DNA of 64,000 nucleotides, from positions 496,480 to 560,479 of the forward strand of contig VFFE01006868.1 in NCBI GenBank assembly GCA_008921705.1. The letters run 5' to 3'. The stretch's first letter is position 1. Every line of letters begins with the position of its first letter. The stretch is from Burhinus oedicnemus (lineage: Eukaryota; Chordata; Aves; Charadriiformes; Burhinidae). The notes below the pieces were generated by a model that saw nothing but the letters and a program-made list of their open reading frames with translations, was not told the origin of the DNA and ran no database searches. The position numbers and the translations under genes are program-made. Positions 39,001 to 49,699 of the stretch are shown here, piece after piece.

Positions 39001-40049
39001 CAAAACATGTTACAGACATTTTGCTGATGTATTGAACTGCATAAATAACTTTAAATTATGTTAGAGTTGGGGGTGGGGAAGAAAAGAATTATCTAACTAC
39101 TGGAGCACTGGAGTGGGTTCCAGGCATTTGAGGTTGTTTTTCATATCTTCTGCATCATGGGAAATCTTTTTAATTATTCTTCTGCTCCTCCTTTTTTTTT
39201 TTCCTCTGTGAAAAGAGAATTTGCCTTGGTTTAGTGCTGTGAGCAAAAAATTTCTTAGTGATTTCTGCAGTGAGGTCAGATATTGCAGGAGCATAGAGAT
39301 ACCTGAACAAATAACAGTTTTCCAAATAAAATATACTTTGCAACACCTTTAATGTTGCCTTCTTATCATTCACATACTTATAATCAGGTTATTTTAATTG
39401 CTGAGTGCTCTCATATCTTCCTGCAGCTGCAACAAGTCTCTTGCTTTTCAGAGGAATATGAATATGCAAACAGTCCTGTACTTCCTAGTTCAGCAGCCAG
39501 GGTAACTTTGATCCTACATCCAATGAGCCAGAAAGTATTTTCTGAAAACTTGGTCAGAACTTTTGCTTTCATATATTCTCTCCATTTTATACATATATTT
39601 GCTCAAGATCAAATCCTTCAGGAGTCTTTCTTTAAAAAAAAAATAAGTTGACCGCCTTAAAGCTTGCAAGGTTGGTTTTCCAGCCTATAGTATTTTCATA
39701 TCCTTGAAGTACAGACTTTGGAACTGGGACCAATATTTGAGCAGTAGCCTTAAAAATGAGATGTTGAAACAGGAAAAGTTTTTGTTTCTTTTCTTGGACA
39801 GTACTCAGTGTGTGTTTTATGATGTGAGCCTTTTGTTTTTAGTTGCCACAGCACTGTTCTAAGAACTGATGTTGCTATTTATGACTACTTCCCAGTACCT
39901 CCTGATGGCCTATAAGTGTTGTTCCAAATAGAGCCTGGTATATTTTCTGTATCAGCTATGTTACTGATTCTCAGATATGCTTGCTTTTGTGTTGGTTTTT
40001 TTTTTTTGTTTGGTTGGTTTTTTTATGTGATCACTTTGCCAGGAAGGCC

Positions 40050-40330
40050 AGACAATACTCATATTTTTTCACTCTCATCGTTCGCTACCCCACTGCTTTT
40101 GCAGAGTCTTCTGCAAACTCTGTGGGCAAAACGTGCCATTTTCTAGTTCAATTAAACTGTTAACAGTAATGGAGCAAGAATCAATTCCCTGAGGACTTTG
40201 CTGGAAAAAGTTACACTGCTTTATAACTTACCATTAATAACTTCATTTTGAGATTGTCATTAAACAAATCTTTGATCCATCTAAGATGCATCCTAGCGAA
40301 TGTGTGTAATATATGAAATTTATGAAATGT
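40050..40330 (-). mobile_element. Ancient LINE fragment, CR1/L3-like reverse transcriptase (antisense)
   Basis: The + strand words TCTTCTGCAAACTCTG near 40105, AGCAAGAATCAATTCCCTGAGGAC near 40172 and CATTAAACAAATCTTTGATCCATC near 40257 line up in order with antisense CR1-type RT. In that consensus the corresponding parts are ATCTGCAAATTT, CCCAGTACAGACCCTTGGGG and AACCAGTTACTGATCCATG. No frame is preserved. The match is by eye and the ends are uncertain. Confidence 0.4.
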
Positions 40331-42349
40331 TGTAATGCCCAACTTTCTCTAACACTCCTTGTGTTAAATTTGTCCTGTTTTATTCTGTCAGTATTTCTTG
40401 TAAACTTGTGAAAATGAGCTATTTTGAGGTTTCCAAAAAATATCTTCCCCTACTGATGCCTTATTCCTTTCATACAGTCAAATGTTAGTAGATAGCTGGG
40501 GTGGTATTATTCTTTCGATGCATTAGGAACTACTGATTTCAAATTGGTGACTAGCTCTACTTTGTCTATCAAAATTATACTCAGTATTGAGTTATCCTGC
40601 ACTGGATTCAGCCTTTCTATAGCTAGACTATCACATATTGTCTTAAAATTCTGAGAAAGTTTTGTTGATTTGGGTTGTTCAGCAAATATTTCTGAGATTT
40701 GAATTTGTCTATTAATTAACCCATCATTCCACACATTTTAGACAATTTGTTTCATTCTCTGGTGAGATTAAATGTCCAGTTTACTACAGTTACCCTTTTC
40801 CAGTTCTCGTTTTTCAGATGTGTTTATTAACTTTGTAATCATTAAGCATTTGGTCACAGGCTGTTGCCTGGGATTCTGATGCAGAGACAGGTTTTTAAGA
40901 AAAGTGGTTCCTTGCTGGGAACAGAGAACACGTACACATCATTGAAATGTTCCAGAAATAAAATGTCATTAAAAGATTCTGAAACAGAGTTGTGTGAATC
41001 ATTATATATTCCTTGCACATGAACACCCCCCTGATCTTATTTAGACCTAGAGTATTAACATCAGTTTTGCATATGCTCCCTTTTTGTTCTTTAGCACGGT
41101 ATCATGAATGTTGACTTCCTTATTTAGTTAGTGACTATCCTGCTATTATCCATCTTCATCATTATTCATTTACGTTTATGTAGAGCAGTTGGAGGAACTA
41201 TCACCCAGCCTCCTTGAGAAGCCACATCTTCTCTGGATTGTGATTCTAACTCTCCTGCTAGATTCCAGTACTGTTTTTCCCTTGTTATCTCTGGGTTTCT
41301 TGTCTGGATCTGCTCTCCCGGTCTTTGGTCTGGGTTTTTTTTTTCCACACTTCTGCATTCGAAAGCGATGTTGTCTTTCTCTGACCTGCCAGGGCTCCAA
41401 AGTTGGTCCTAAGCAGCACAACAGAAACGGACTTCCAGCCTTCAGGTTTTGTCATTGTGATTTGGCCCACAGTTGAACAATGATGCAGACAGGATCTTGC
41501 TTAGCTGTTGAATAGGTTATGGACAGTGCAGCTAGAATGGGATGAGATTTTAGCTGCAAAGTTCAAAGAAGTGATTACTGAGCATATCCAAATAATTTCT
41601 TTTTCTAGAGGCTGATGAAGGGAGCCAACAGAAGTTTTTCACAGTGATGGCAACTCCTATGAGCTATTTCCATTCTGAATATTTTAATGTGGAAGAGCAG
41701 TGGTCTTTTCCTGTTACTCTCATTCTTTGTAATATGCTTTCTGAGGTGTTTTTCAAAAGATTTTAATGGAGATGGGGATGAAGAATTAAAATCACACTTT
41801 AACATACTGTGTATTAGAAACATATTTTCTACTTCTATTTTCACTATGTTTGAGAGTTTTGATACTTTATATTGATTTAAAACTTACTTTGGTTTTCAGA
41901 ATATTAAGGGGATTTCCTTGCCTACTTTTGAAACAAATCTTAAGAAAGTTATTGAAATAATTTTTCCCCCAGTAAGTAACTGGTATGTACCAGGACAATT
42001 ACAAGATCTTTTACTCATATATAGAAAGAAATTAAATAAGCAATTGGAAAATAATTTCGGAGCATCCTCGGTAGAATCTACTGCATCTCAGTGGGTCATA
42101 CTCAATTCCTGTTTGTAACATGTTGTATTATTTCTGTCCTGCCTGGCAGACAGAGGGCTGTTACAGTGTCTCACTTGAGGACCAAGTTTACAGAGAATTT
42201 TTGTGTATTAAATCATAGGACAGCTTTGAGCCACTAATGTGATACCATCAAAAAAAAAAAGACAGTTTGAGTCTAGGATATTTCACGCAAGGTAATTTAT
42301 AAAGCTAAGGAAATACTAATGCTAATAATACTAATACAAGGTACTGCTG

Positions 42350-42790
42350 AAAAATCATAAGTACTGCGAAGAGTTTGCACATGCAGAAGAATAAATGAAG
42401 TCAAACTGGGAGAGGTGTAGAAAAGGGCAGCTAAGATCATTGGGAAGGCCTGTATTACATGAGGAGATTAAAAAAGCTTGGCTTGTTTAGTCTAGCAAAA
42501 TGAGGGCTGATAAGGAATATGATTGCTTTCTGTAAATATATCAAGGGAATAAATAGCGGGGGAGGGGGAGCAGGGAGAGAGACAGTGCTGTTAAAACTAA
42601 AAGATAATGTTGGCACAGGAACAAATGCATATAAACTGTCTGAGTAAATTAAGCTGGAAATTAGGAGATGGAGTCTCAAAATCAGCTGAGCCTTCTTGTA
42701 ATAGTAGTTGGGAGCAAGAGCAGAGAGTTTTAAGATGGATCTTTCTTAATTTATGACAAAGATGATTTGATGAGCTTGTCCAGTATAGTA
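42350..42790 (+). mobile_element. Ancient CR1 LINE, ORF2 C-terminus
   Basis: GAGGAGATTAAAAAAGCTTG, GCTTGTTTAGTCTAGCAAAA and TAAGGAATATGATTGCTTTC (about 42460-42530) follow the old crocodile/turtle-type CR1 (GAGATTAAAAAGACTGGGAC, TGTTTAGCTTGGAAAAGAGA, GGGATATGATAGAGGTCT). Further similarity, AAACTGTCTGAGTAAATTAAGC then TTAGGAGATGGA, matches the region before its 3' UTR. Frames are broken. It is much older than the CR1s at 17-23 kb and is followed, 50 bases on, by a younger CR1 in the opposite orientation. Confidence 0.6.
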
Positions 42791-42841
42791 GGGGAATAGG
42801 CTTCCACTCCTGTATTGTCGTGGCCTTACACTGTTATTAGA

Positions 42842-42984
42842 GAATTATAGAATGGTTGGAGTTGGAAGGGACCTTAAAGATCATCTAATTCCAATGCCCC
42901 TGCCCTGGGCAGGGACACCTTCAACGAGACCAGGTTGCTCAAAGTCCCATCCAGCCTGGCCTTGAACACCTCCAGGGAAGGGGG
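42842..42984 (-). mobile_element. Short CR1 3' end (antisense)
   Basis: Only the last 143 bases of a CR1. The + strand begins ATTATAGAATGGTTGGAG then GGAAGGGACCTTAAAGATC, the reverse of the usual 3' tail, and reaches CCATCCAGCCTGGCCTTGAA and CACCTCCAGGGAAGGGG. Divergence is low compared with the fossil next to it. It is the only recent-looking CR1 in the 22 kb intron. Confidence 0.92.
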
Positions 42985-43617
42985 AGTCTGCAAAAGAATT
43001 GGAAGCAATAGTATTGTACAGTCCTATTTTTCTTGATTCTTCTTGTTGATGGTAATTGGTTTTTTTAACTGCTACTCCTGTGAACTTTGGGTTTCTAAAG
43101 GACAAAACTGGCTCTTTCTGGATTTGACAAAATTGGCAACAACAACAAAAAAAAGTGAACATTTACCGTAAAAGATTTCTGGTGGTTGATGGATTAGCCA
43201 AGCAGTTTTCAGCTTTCCTCAAGCACTGTAGTAACTCTGAGTTAGCAAATATATAAAGTAATGAAACATTTGTTAACACTGTGCACTAATATTCTGTGAT
43301 TTCTGCTGGAGTAAAAAATGCAGGATTATGTCATTCCTCAAACATATTTGAAGAAAAGGCAGGCTCCCATAATTGACAAAAGCTGTAAACATTGATAAAT
43401 CTGATTAAATCCTCCGTTTGGGTTTCTACTGTTTGAAGTGCTATAAAAGGGCCAGGTGAAGGGTTAGATGATCTCCATGTTGCATTTCATCACTGTATTT
43501 TTATTTGTTAAGTAACACTGATTGTTACAGTTATCTTGCCAGGAATACCTGGGAAGATGTGAAGCCAGGTGAGATGTGAAGCTTTTCATCTGGGGAGTTC
43601 CTGTGCCAGGTGCAGTT

Positions 43618-43662
43618 AAAAAAAATTAAAAGTTTAAATAAAAAAAATAAAAATAAAAAAAA
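43618..43662. repeat. A-rich low-complexity tract
   Basis: A run of A with scattered T (TAAAAATAAAAAA type), 45 bases long, with no attached element that I recognise. Confidence 0.8.
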
Positions 43663-44920
43663 GTCCCACAGCAGCATCTGTTTAGCAAGGGAGAGCAGCT
43701 ATTGACAACTGTGCAGAAAGTTACCTGTGGATGTTTCAGTGGTACCATGAAACTTTAACTGTGTAGTCTTAATATTTCATTATTATATTTCTTTCCATGA
43801 TACACATAATCATGCATGCAATATATAAAAGTTATATACAATCAGGGTAACTTAAAATATTTAATTGGATTGCTATTTGAAAATATTTGTACTATTTAAT
43901 AACTTCAATTAATCTGAGAGTCTAGAAAATGTTTACTTTTTTGGTTTTACTTTTGCGTATCTGCATATGGCACGTTTCACTTTCTTTTTTGAAGGCCACA
44001 TGTATGTCTCATCACCTGAGCAATGTGAGGCTGTTGTGTCTTTCCACTGTGCTTGTGAAAGTCACAGGCCTCCTCCATGCCTTCAAAGAGGGTGCTCACC
44101 AGCACCAGCCCACAGGATTGAAACTGAAAACTAAGCAGATATAGAGAAATACTAAGTGAGAAGGGAAATTACTTCTCATAGGGAAGAGGGAAAATAATAG
44201 GTCCGAAATGTTTTGAAGTTGTTGCTCTTGTACTTAGCCCCAGACCTACTTTGAAATAACAGCAAGAATGCAAAATAACTTTTCATGCTTAAAAGAGAAA
44301 ACAAAAGCACAAATTACAGAAAGTGTTGAGAAAGCAGTGATCTACCAGAAAAACTAATTTTATAAAATGAGTTGTTTAAAAAGTCATCCTTTACTGTGCC
44401 TATAAATACATCTACAGTCTGCACTGATCTTGTAATAAATGTAAACACAGTTTTATACACTGCAAAATTTTGACCTAGCTGTCCCACTGTGACCAGGCTT
44501 CAGCAAAATGTCTTTCATGGTTCAGCTGATGGTTTTGGTGTTTAGTGGAGGAAAATTTCAAATAAGATCTAAAATATAGTTTTTGAAGGATTTGTGCTTA
44601 CGCTTATTATGAAATAGATATGTCTGCTGCTGTGCTGTTGAGTATGTGCATGACCTTAAGGTAAATGTGTGAGGTTTTGCAGAACTAGAACTTTTGATAT
44701 AGAAAGGAAGAGCTAGAACCAGCAGAACTGGATTTCTTTCAAAATTGTGTTATTCCCTTTTGTTGTCAGATAAGTATATTTTTGTCACTACAATTTTTCA
44801 CTTTGTTACTGTGCCTTATCTATTTAGAGTCTGTCTTTGCTATGATTTATGTCAAGATTCTCTTCTGAATGGTGCAGTTGATTCATAGTATTTAACATAG
44901 CAGAGAACCTGGAGGACTTG

Positions 44921-44995
44921 GGATCAAGGCCCTGTTGTGCTAGGTGCTGCTTAAGGATTTTGAATAAACACGTCCCTGTCCCAGAGACCTCATGC
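44921..44995 (+). repeat. Fossil of a dispersed amniote repeat
   Basis: GGCCCTGTTGTGCTAGGTGC, then ATAAACACGTCCCTGTCCCA and GAGACCTCATGC, closely follow a common reptile/bird repeat (CCCATTGTGCTAGGTGCTGT, ACAAACAC, AGTCCCTGCCC, GAGCTTAC). I do not recall its formal name with certainty. The match is better than for the copy at 5969-6012. Confidence 0.5.
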
Positions 44996-46563
44996 TTCAT
45001 TTTTTTTTTTGGCTTTAAAGGGGCTGAAGCCCTTTTAGGAAAAGGCGAAATAGTGTCACCATGCAACTCTTCTCTGTTACAGCAGCAGGGCTAGTCATTT
45101 AATACCTTGATTTATAACAGTCTTGTAATCTAAATAGGAAGCAGGTGGAGTTACAACTGGGTATGATACTTTGGATATTAATGGCTTGGCTTGGCAGTGG
45201 AATTCTAAAGCTGTATATACTTTTTCTGTCTTAATTATGCATTCATTAAAAGCTTTTATACCCAACAGAATAAAGTAAATATTGTTTGATCTCTGTAGTG
45301 TGCTCCCAGACTGTAGATTTGCACAGCAGGGTCTTGATAATCTGAATAAATTGTATTTCCCCAAGGAGTTTATCTTTCAAATAAGGTCATAAAGAAATGC
45401 ATTCTTTCCCCTTAGTTCTCCTTGTGCTTTTTCTGCTATTTATAACGCGGAGCAGAGGAATAGAGGTATATTGTAGTCTGCTGTGTACTTGGTTATGATT
45501 AACTCTAATTTATCAATCTGTTACATCCTTTTCTGTGGCTTGTGCAAGGCAATTATTCTTTAAAGTGCAAACGAATAAAGATGGATTTGGAAGTAATTTA
45601 AATACAATGTTTATATCTATTTTTCCTGTTTGACAATTTATCATATCTCTATATTAAAATACACCTCTGTATTTAAATGTGGACAATGTCACATAATTTA
45701 TTTTGAATTTTTAATATTGTCATCTTTCAGATTATGTTTGTTCAGAAAACTGATTTTCTTTTACAAGGGTTTTAAATGTCAGCTCATTGTTAAATTGGTT
45801 TGGCATCTAAAGGTTGATACTACTGAATCCAAAGACCGGTAGTGTAGAACAATGGATTCTTTTTCTTCAGAGAGAAGGGAAGTGGGGAGATGTATAGTAA
45901 GTAGAATGCATAGGATCAAAGATAGTTCCTTATTTTAGAAGTAGACAATAATAAATAGTTTGGCTAATTTATTAAATTGGTTTGAGTTTACTGTGAGATT
46001 TTAGAACTATTTCAACTGTTACTTATAAGATCTGTATATATAATCTTACACATATTTTCTTAGTCTAAATGTGTTTCAGCAGTGTAACTTACATCATAAT
46101 AGAAGAGATAAGATCACTACCTTTCCCTAATTCTCTTCAGCTCTTAGTGACAGTTCTGCTTGTGTTCATATTTCATCCTTCAGTTCCAAAAAGATAAGTG
46201 GCATATCGTTAAAAGTTTATAAAAACAAGATTAAAAGTTTCAATAATTTACATAAGCCTGTCTCGTGTTGCATGTTTTTAAAGACCGTATGCTGCGATAC
46301 AGTACCAGAAGAAAGTTGCACACGACTTTTACATTTTGTAGCTGCTCTTTTAATACAATATAATGAAATTTGTGGAAAACAGAGACTACCAGAACTTATT
46401 CATGACCACATCTAAATTTCCTATTTAGTAACCTATTTCATTTTTTAACAAAGTTTTTAATTCAATTAAGGGTTCAGTTTGAAAATCTATTCAAATCAGA
46501 CTGAGTTGACAGTGATTGCTTTGATACTTGCTGCTGGATTTTTTTTTTTTTAAATCTAGAAGG

Positions 46564-46583
46564 NNNNNNNNNNNNNNNNNNNN
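46564..46583. other. Assembly gap of 20 N
   Basis: Twenty undetermined bases lie between a T13 run (46539-46551) and a T25 run (46585-46609). The gap is probably a homopolymer-induced break or polishing artefact, and the true length is unknown. Confidence 0.98.
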
Positions 46584-47035
46584 GTTTTTTTTTTTTTTTT
46601 TTTTTTTTTGCAACTAACTTACATACTGCATTTTAGTCTGAAGTTTCTGAAAGTCTTACTGCCTACGAAGAGCTAGGTTATTTGATCTGTAGTATACATC
46701 TTGCAATCTCAGTGTGACATTTTTGCCCTCTAGTATCATTACAGAGATAGTAATGTACAGTACTGTATAATTTTGAGTGGAATATTGGTATGACAGTTTG
46801 ATAATTTTCATTTGTAAAAACTAATGCACTACTTGCTTCTTTGGCTGTGAAATACAAACCTGTAGATCAAGTCTATCCTTATAAAAACAGAAACAAATCT
46901 TTCTGATTACAGGTCAAGACCAGTTTTCACAAAATATACTTGCAATATTCATCAAGCAGTAAATCATAAGTCCAGCAGGTCACTAGCACATTATGTTAGG
47001 CGAAGCATCAAAAATCCTCTGACGCTTACCAATGA

Positions 47036-47090
47036 AAATAAGTAAACAAATAAACCCCCATAATAAATAAATAGACAAATAAATAAATAG
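47036..47090. repeat. AAAT-type tetranucleotide tract
   Basis: Interrupted TAAA/TAAATAAA units (AATAAATAAATAG, AAATAAATAAATAG) with CA and CCCCC interruptions. This is a degenerate tetranucleotide microsatellite. Confidence 0.75.
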
Positions 47091-48291
47091 GCATCTAAAA
47101 TAAGTGAACACATATAAATAATGTTGCAAATAAACAGCTCCTGAGAGTTTATCCATCTAAAGTATATTTGGCCTCTTCAACTGTATGACAGCTTTCATGA
47201 AAAGCTTCAATTGCTGTTGATTTGAGGGGACAGGGGAGGTTGGGGCGGTCATCAAAAATAGCTAAACCAAAAATGAAGGCTTACCAGTGTATTTCAGATT
47301 TCACTGAAAACGTGAAGATTTTTTGGGGGAAAATTGCATTGGTGTGTCATAGTACTGTCTCTCTGATGAGGAAAGATTTTATTGTTATCTCTGGTATTGT
47401 CCTCTTCTGAAGTCCACCAAAAGTCATCTGTCCTTCTCCATTAACCCTTAGTGGGGTTTGATCAGGTCTGTATTTTGGTTGGGCTGTTGGTCCTCAGATC
47501 ACAATGCTTGATTATTTATTTGTTTATTTTTATCCGTCCCAGGTATAGCTGTTGACTACAGAAGAGCTCAATAAATACACACTGAGCTCTTCTAAATTTC
47601 TTTCTGGATGTTTGGCATTCATTCAATCAGGGAGCTCTTTGAAAAGATAGTCTTCCAAACCAGAGACAATAAACCATGGTTGTTGCTTGTCAAATGCTGT
47701 GATGTTTACTTTGATTATACTCCTATGCGTTGTTGCCACCATGGCATGGCCATCACAGAAGTGGTGGTGTGAGGTACCATCTGTGATCTGCAGATACTAA
47801 ATCACTGAGCAAGCACACAGACCGGATACTTCTCATGTAAAATTCATTCCTTTCTCTTTCTTTCTGCAGTTGAGGAGGATTTATCCTTACCTCTTCTATG
47901 TTAGCGTGAAGAGGAACTGACACTAGAGTATCTGTGGCTTTTGGGATGATGGTGTTAGTGCTTGTTCTGACAACGTAAAGAACTTTTCTTTCTTTGTCCA
48001 AGAAAACAACGTGAAACTCCTATGCAGCAGTTTAAGTAGATAATGAATAGGATTTATCTTTAATGTACAAGCCTGCCAGGGAAGGTGCACTGTTCAGACT
48101 AAGAGAGTATGTAACAAGCAGGAGCCTCCACAGGAATTTGATTCATTTTCCTCCAGTACTGACTCCTCTAAGCAGGTGAAAAAAATTCTTTCTCCACTCT
48201 CCATTGCATATGCATAAACAGCTCCACAGTCATTGGGACAGCCACCCAATTCACACGTTCAAGATGTAGTCCATAAAACATTCCAAAAAAA

Positions 48292-48601
48292 CCCCTCTTC
48301 GCACTTTCCCATCTTCCCTGTTGCTCTGCTCTATCTGCCAGCCGTGCAGCTCATTTGACATTTACAAGATTTCTTGTCAGTTTCATTTGGTGCTGCCATT
48401 CCATCCAGCAGAGCAGTGAAAGTGAAATTGACTTAATTTAGTCTGTTTCTCTTTCCTGCTCTAGTCCCTATGTTAACTAACCAGCAAAGTGAAACTGACA
48501 AGACTTCTTGTCATTTTCACACATGGAGCTGGTCAAGGAGAAGGCGGCTGATAGGGAGCAATGCAGTAAATTGGAAGATGAAAACCAGGATTGCGGAGGG
48601 G
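48292..48601. repeat. 310-bp imperfect inverted repeat (foldback)
   Basis: The sequence folds back on itself around about 48436. The best pair is 48364-48385 against 48490-48511: ACAAGATTTCTTGTCAGTTT versus the reverse complement ACAAGAAGTCTTGTCAGTTT, extended by CA, 20 of 22 matching. Going outward, paired blocks in mirror order are CAGCTCAT/CAGCTCCAT, CAGCCG/CAGCCG, TATC/TATC, TGCTC/TGCTC, CATCTTCC/CATCTTCC and CCCCTC/CCCCTC. Going inward they are GCTG/GCTG, AGAGCAG/AGAGCAG and GAAAGTGAAATTGACT/GAAAGAGAAACAGACT. Arms are about 140-165 bases with a few gaps. No coding frame or known tail is visible. It could be a decayed palindromic DNA transposon or one of the hairpin-type conserved vertebrate repeats. 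Confidence 0.75.
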
Positions 48602-49409
48602 AGAGGGAGAGAGGTGTGAGCACATAGAAAGAACAGAGAAAACGGATAAACATGCTTATTTCCCAGATGTCCTGGGTGCTTTGCTCTAATACGGATGAAT
48701 TCTTGGCCTCTCCCCTGAAGAGCGTATGGTCTAGAATAGCAGGAGTTAGCTGTCCAGACGCTAATTTACAAGGGATGCCAACTGAAAACATTAGCCCGTG
48801 AATATAGGTTATCTGTTACCAGGATGGAAAAAAATTCCTGCCCTGAGTTACTGTAGCTTTTGTCTCCACAGTTTTTCTGCTGCTAGAAGGAAGGGGAGAA
48901 AGAATACAAAGCCAACATCCACTGTAGGTTGATGTTAGTGGTTGGAAAAAAAGGGTCTGTTTGTTTATTGAAGATGAATTTATACATAATAAAATGGAGC
49001 TCAGCATCTCATATTTTGTGAGGTTTCATGGAACTAAAAGTCATACTACACAGGTGCTCTAGCTCAATCAAAACAATAAATAACGAACAAACAATTGCTT
49101 TGTAACAAACCATTGTAGTTAACAAATACATTTTTAATCCACTTGTTAACACCTGCGAGCTCTTGTCAGGCAGTGTAAATCATGCTGCTTTATTATTTTA
49201 TGCACTAATCCGTATTTCTTATAGATGCATATATAACCTTAGCAATTGCAATATAAATTAGTACTATCATATATATTTGCATATGCACTGGTAGCACTCA
49301 CACATGCATTTTGAATGAGACTATGTTAATTAATTTCAAGTTATATTACCTTCCTTCTCCACAGCTCCAAAAGAACAACCTTTTTTTCATTATCTGAGAC
49401 CTATGGGGG

Positions 49410-49450
49410 TTTTTGTTCTCTGTTTTGTTTTTGTTTTTGTTTTTTTTTTT
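49410..49450. repeat. KLHL32: T-rich (TnG) tract just before an acceptor site
   Basis: GTTTTGTTTTTGTTTTTGTT and the following T run form a length-variable-looking tract that ends 33 bases before the BACK exon. It precedes CTGAGACAT, a possible branch-point region, so it is placed where length changes could affect use of the TAG acceptor at 49481-49483. Confidence 0.8.
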
Positions 49451-49483
49451 CTGAGACATATTTTGTTTGCTTCACCCATTTAG

Positions 49484-49699
49484 GAATTAAATAGTTTTAA
49501 TTACTTGGACCTGTATAAGCTTGCGGACCTCTTCAACCTCACTTTGTTGGAGAATGCAGTGGTTGACTTCTTAGTAAAACATCTCTCTGAGCTATTGAAG
49601 AGTCATCCTGAAGAAGTTCTGGCACTCCCATACTGTCTCCTTCGAGAGGTTTTTAAAAGCGATAGACTCACTTCACTCAGTGAAGAACAAATCTGGCAG
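49484..49699 (+). CDS. KLHL32: KLHL32 coding exon: start of the BACK domain
   Basis: A 72-codon phase-0 exon. The peptide starts ELNSFNYLDLYKLADLFNL and ends LTSLSEEQIWQ. The pattern N-x-L-x-L-Y-x-L-A-D-x-F-x-L-x-x-L followed by F-L-x-x-x-x-x-E-L-L is the beginning of a BACK domain, the helical linker between BTB and Kelch repeats that completes the Cullin-3 surface (the 3-box). The later S-D-x-L-x-x-x-S-E-E-x-I-W-Q is the typical BACK segment before the A-V-R-W-L helix, which must lie in the next exon, outside this window. The acceptor is CATTTAG at 49477-49483, 33 bases after a long T-rich tract. The donor is GTAAGG at 49700. The match to remembered vertebrate KLHL32 is close, with a few conservative changes. 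Confidence 0.92.

Larger units (their letters stand above)
27270..49483 (+). other. KLHL32: KLHL32 intron, 22.2 kb, poor in recent CR1
   Basis: This phase-0 intron lies between the last BTB exon and the first BACK exon. Recognisable contents are a MIR-like fossil just inside the donor (27378-27650), a poly-A/C-rich tract (28889-28960), a CTCF-like motif with an AT-rich homeodomain-site block (34.6-35.4 kb), and old CR1 fragments near 40.05-40.33 and 42.35-42.79 kb. There is also one short CR1 3' end (42842-42984), an amniote repeat fossil (44921-44995), an assembly gap (46564-46583) and a 310-bp inverted repeat (48292-48601). The remaining kilobases show only short open frames of random type. 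Only the 143-bp CR1 fragment looks recent, unlike the flanking introns. Confidence 0.85.

Noticed and set aside
41166..41476. Overlapping open frames of up to 95 codons on both strands
   Set aside because: Opposed frames without domain similarity or splice signals; they mirror each other and are probably chance.
43425..43450. TTTGAAGTGCTATAAAAGGG, like a SINE/LINE tail
   Set aside because: An isolated 20-base resemblance with no body of an element upstream.
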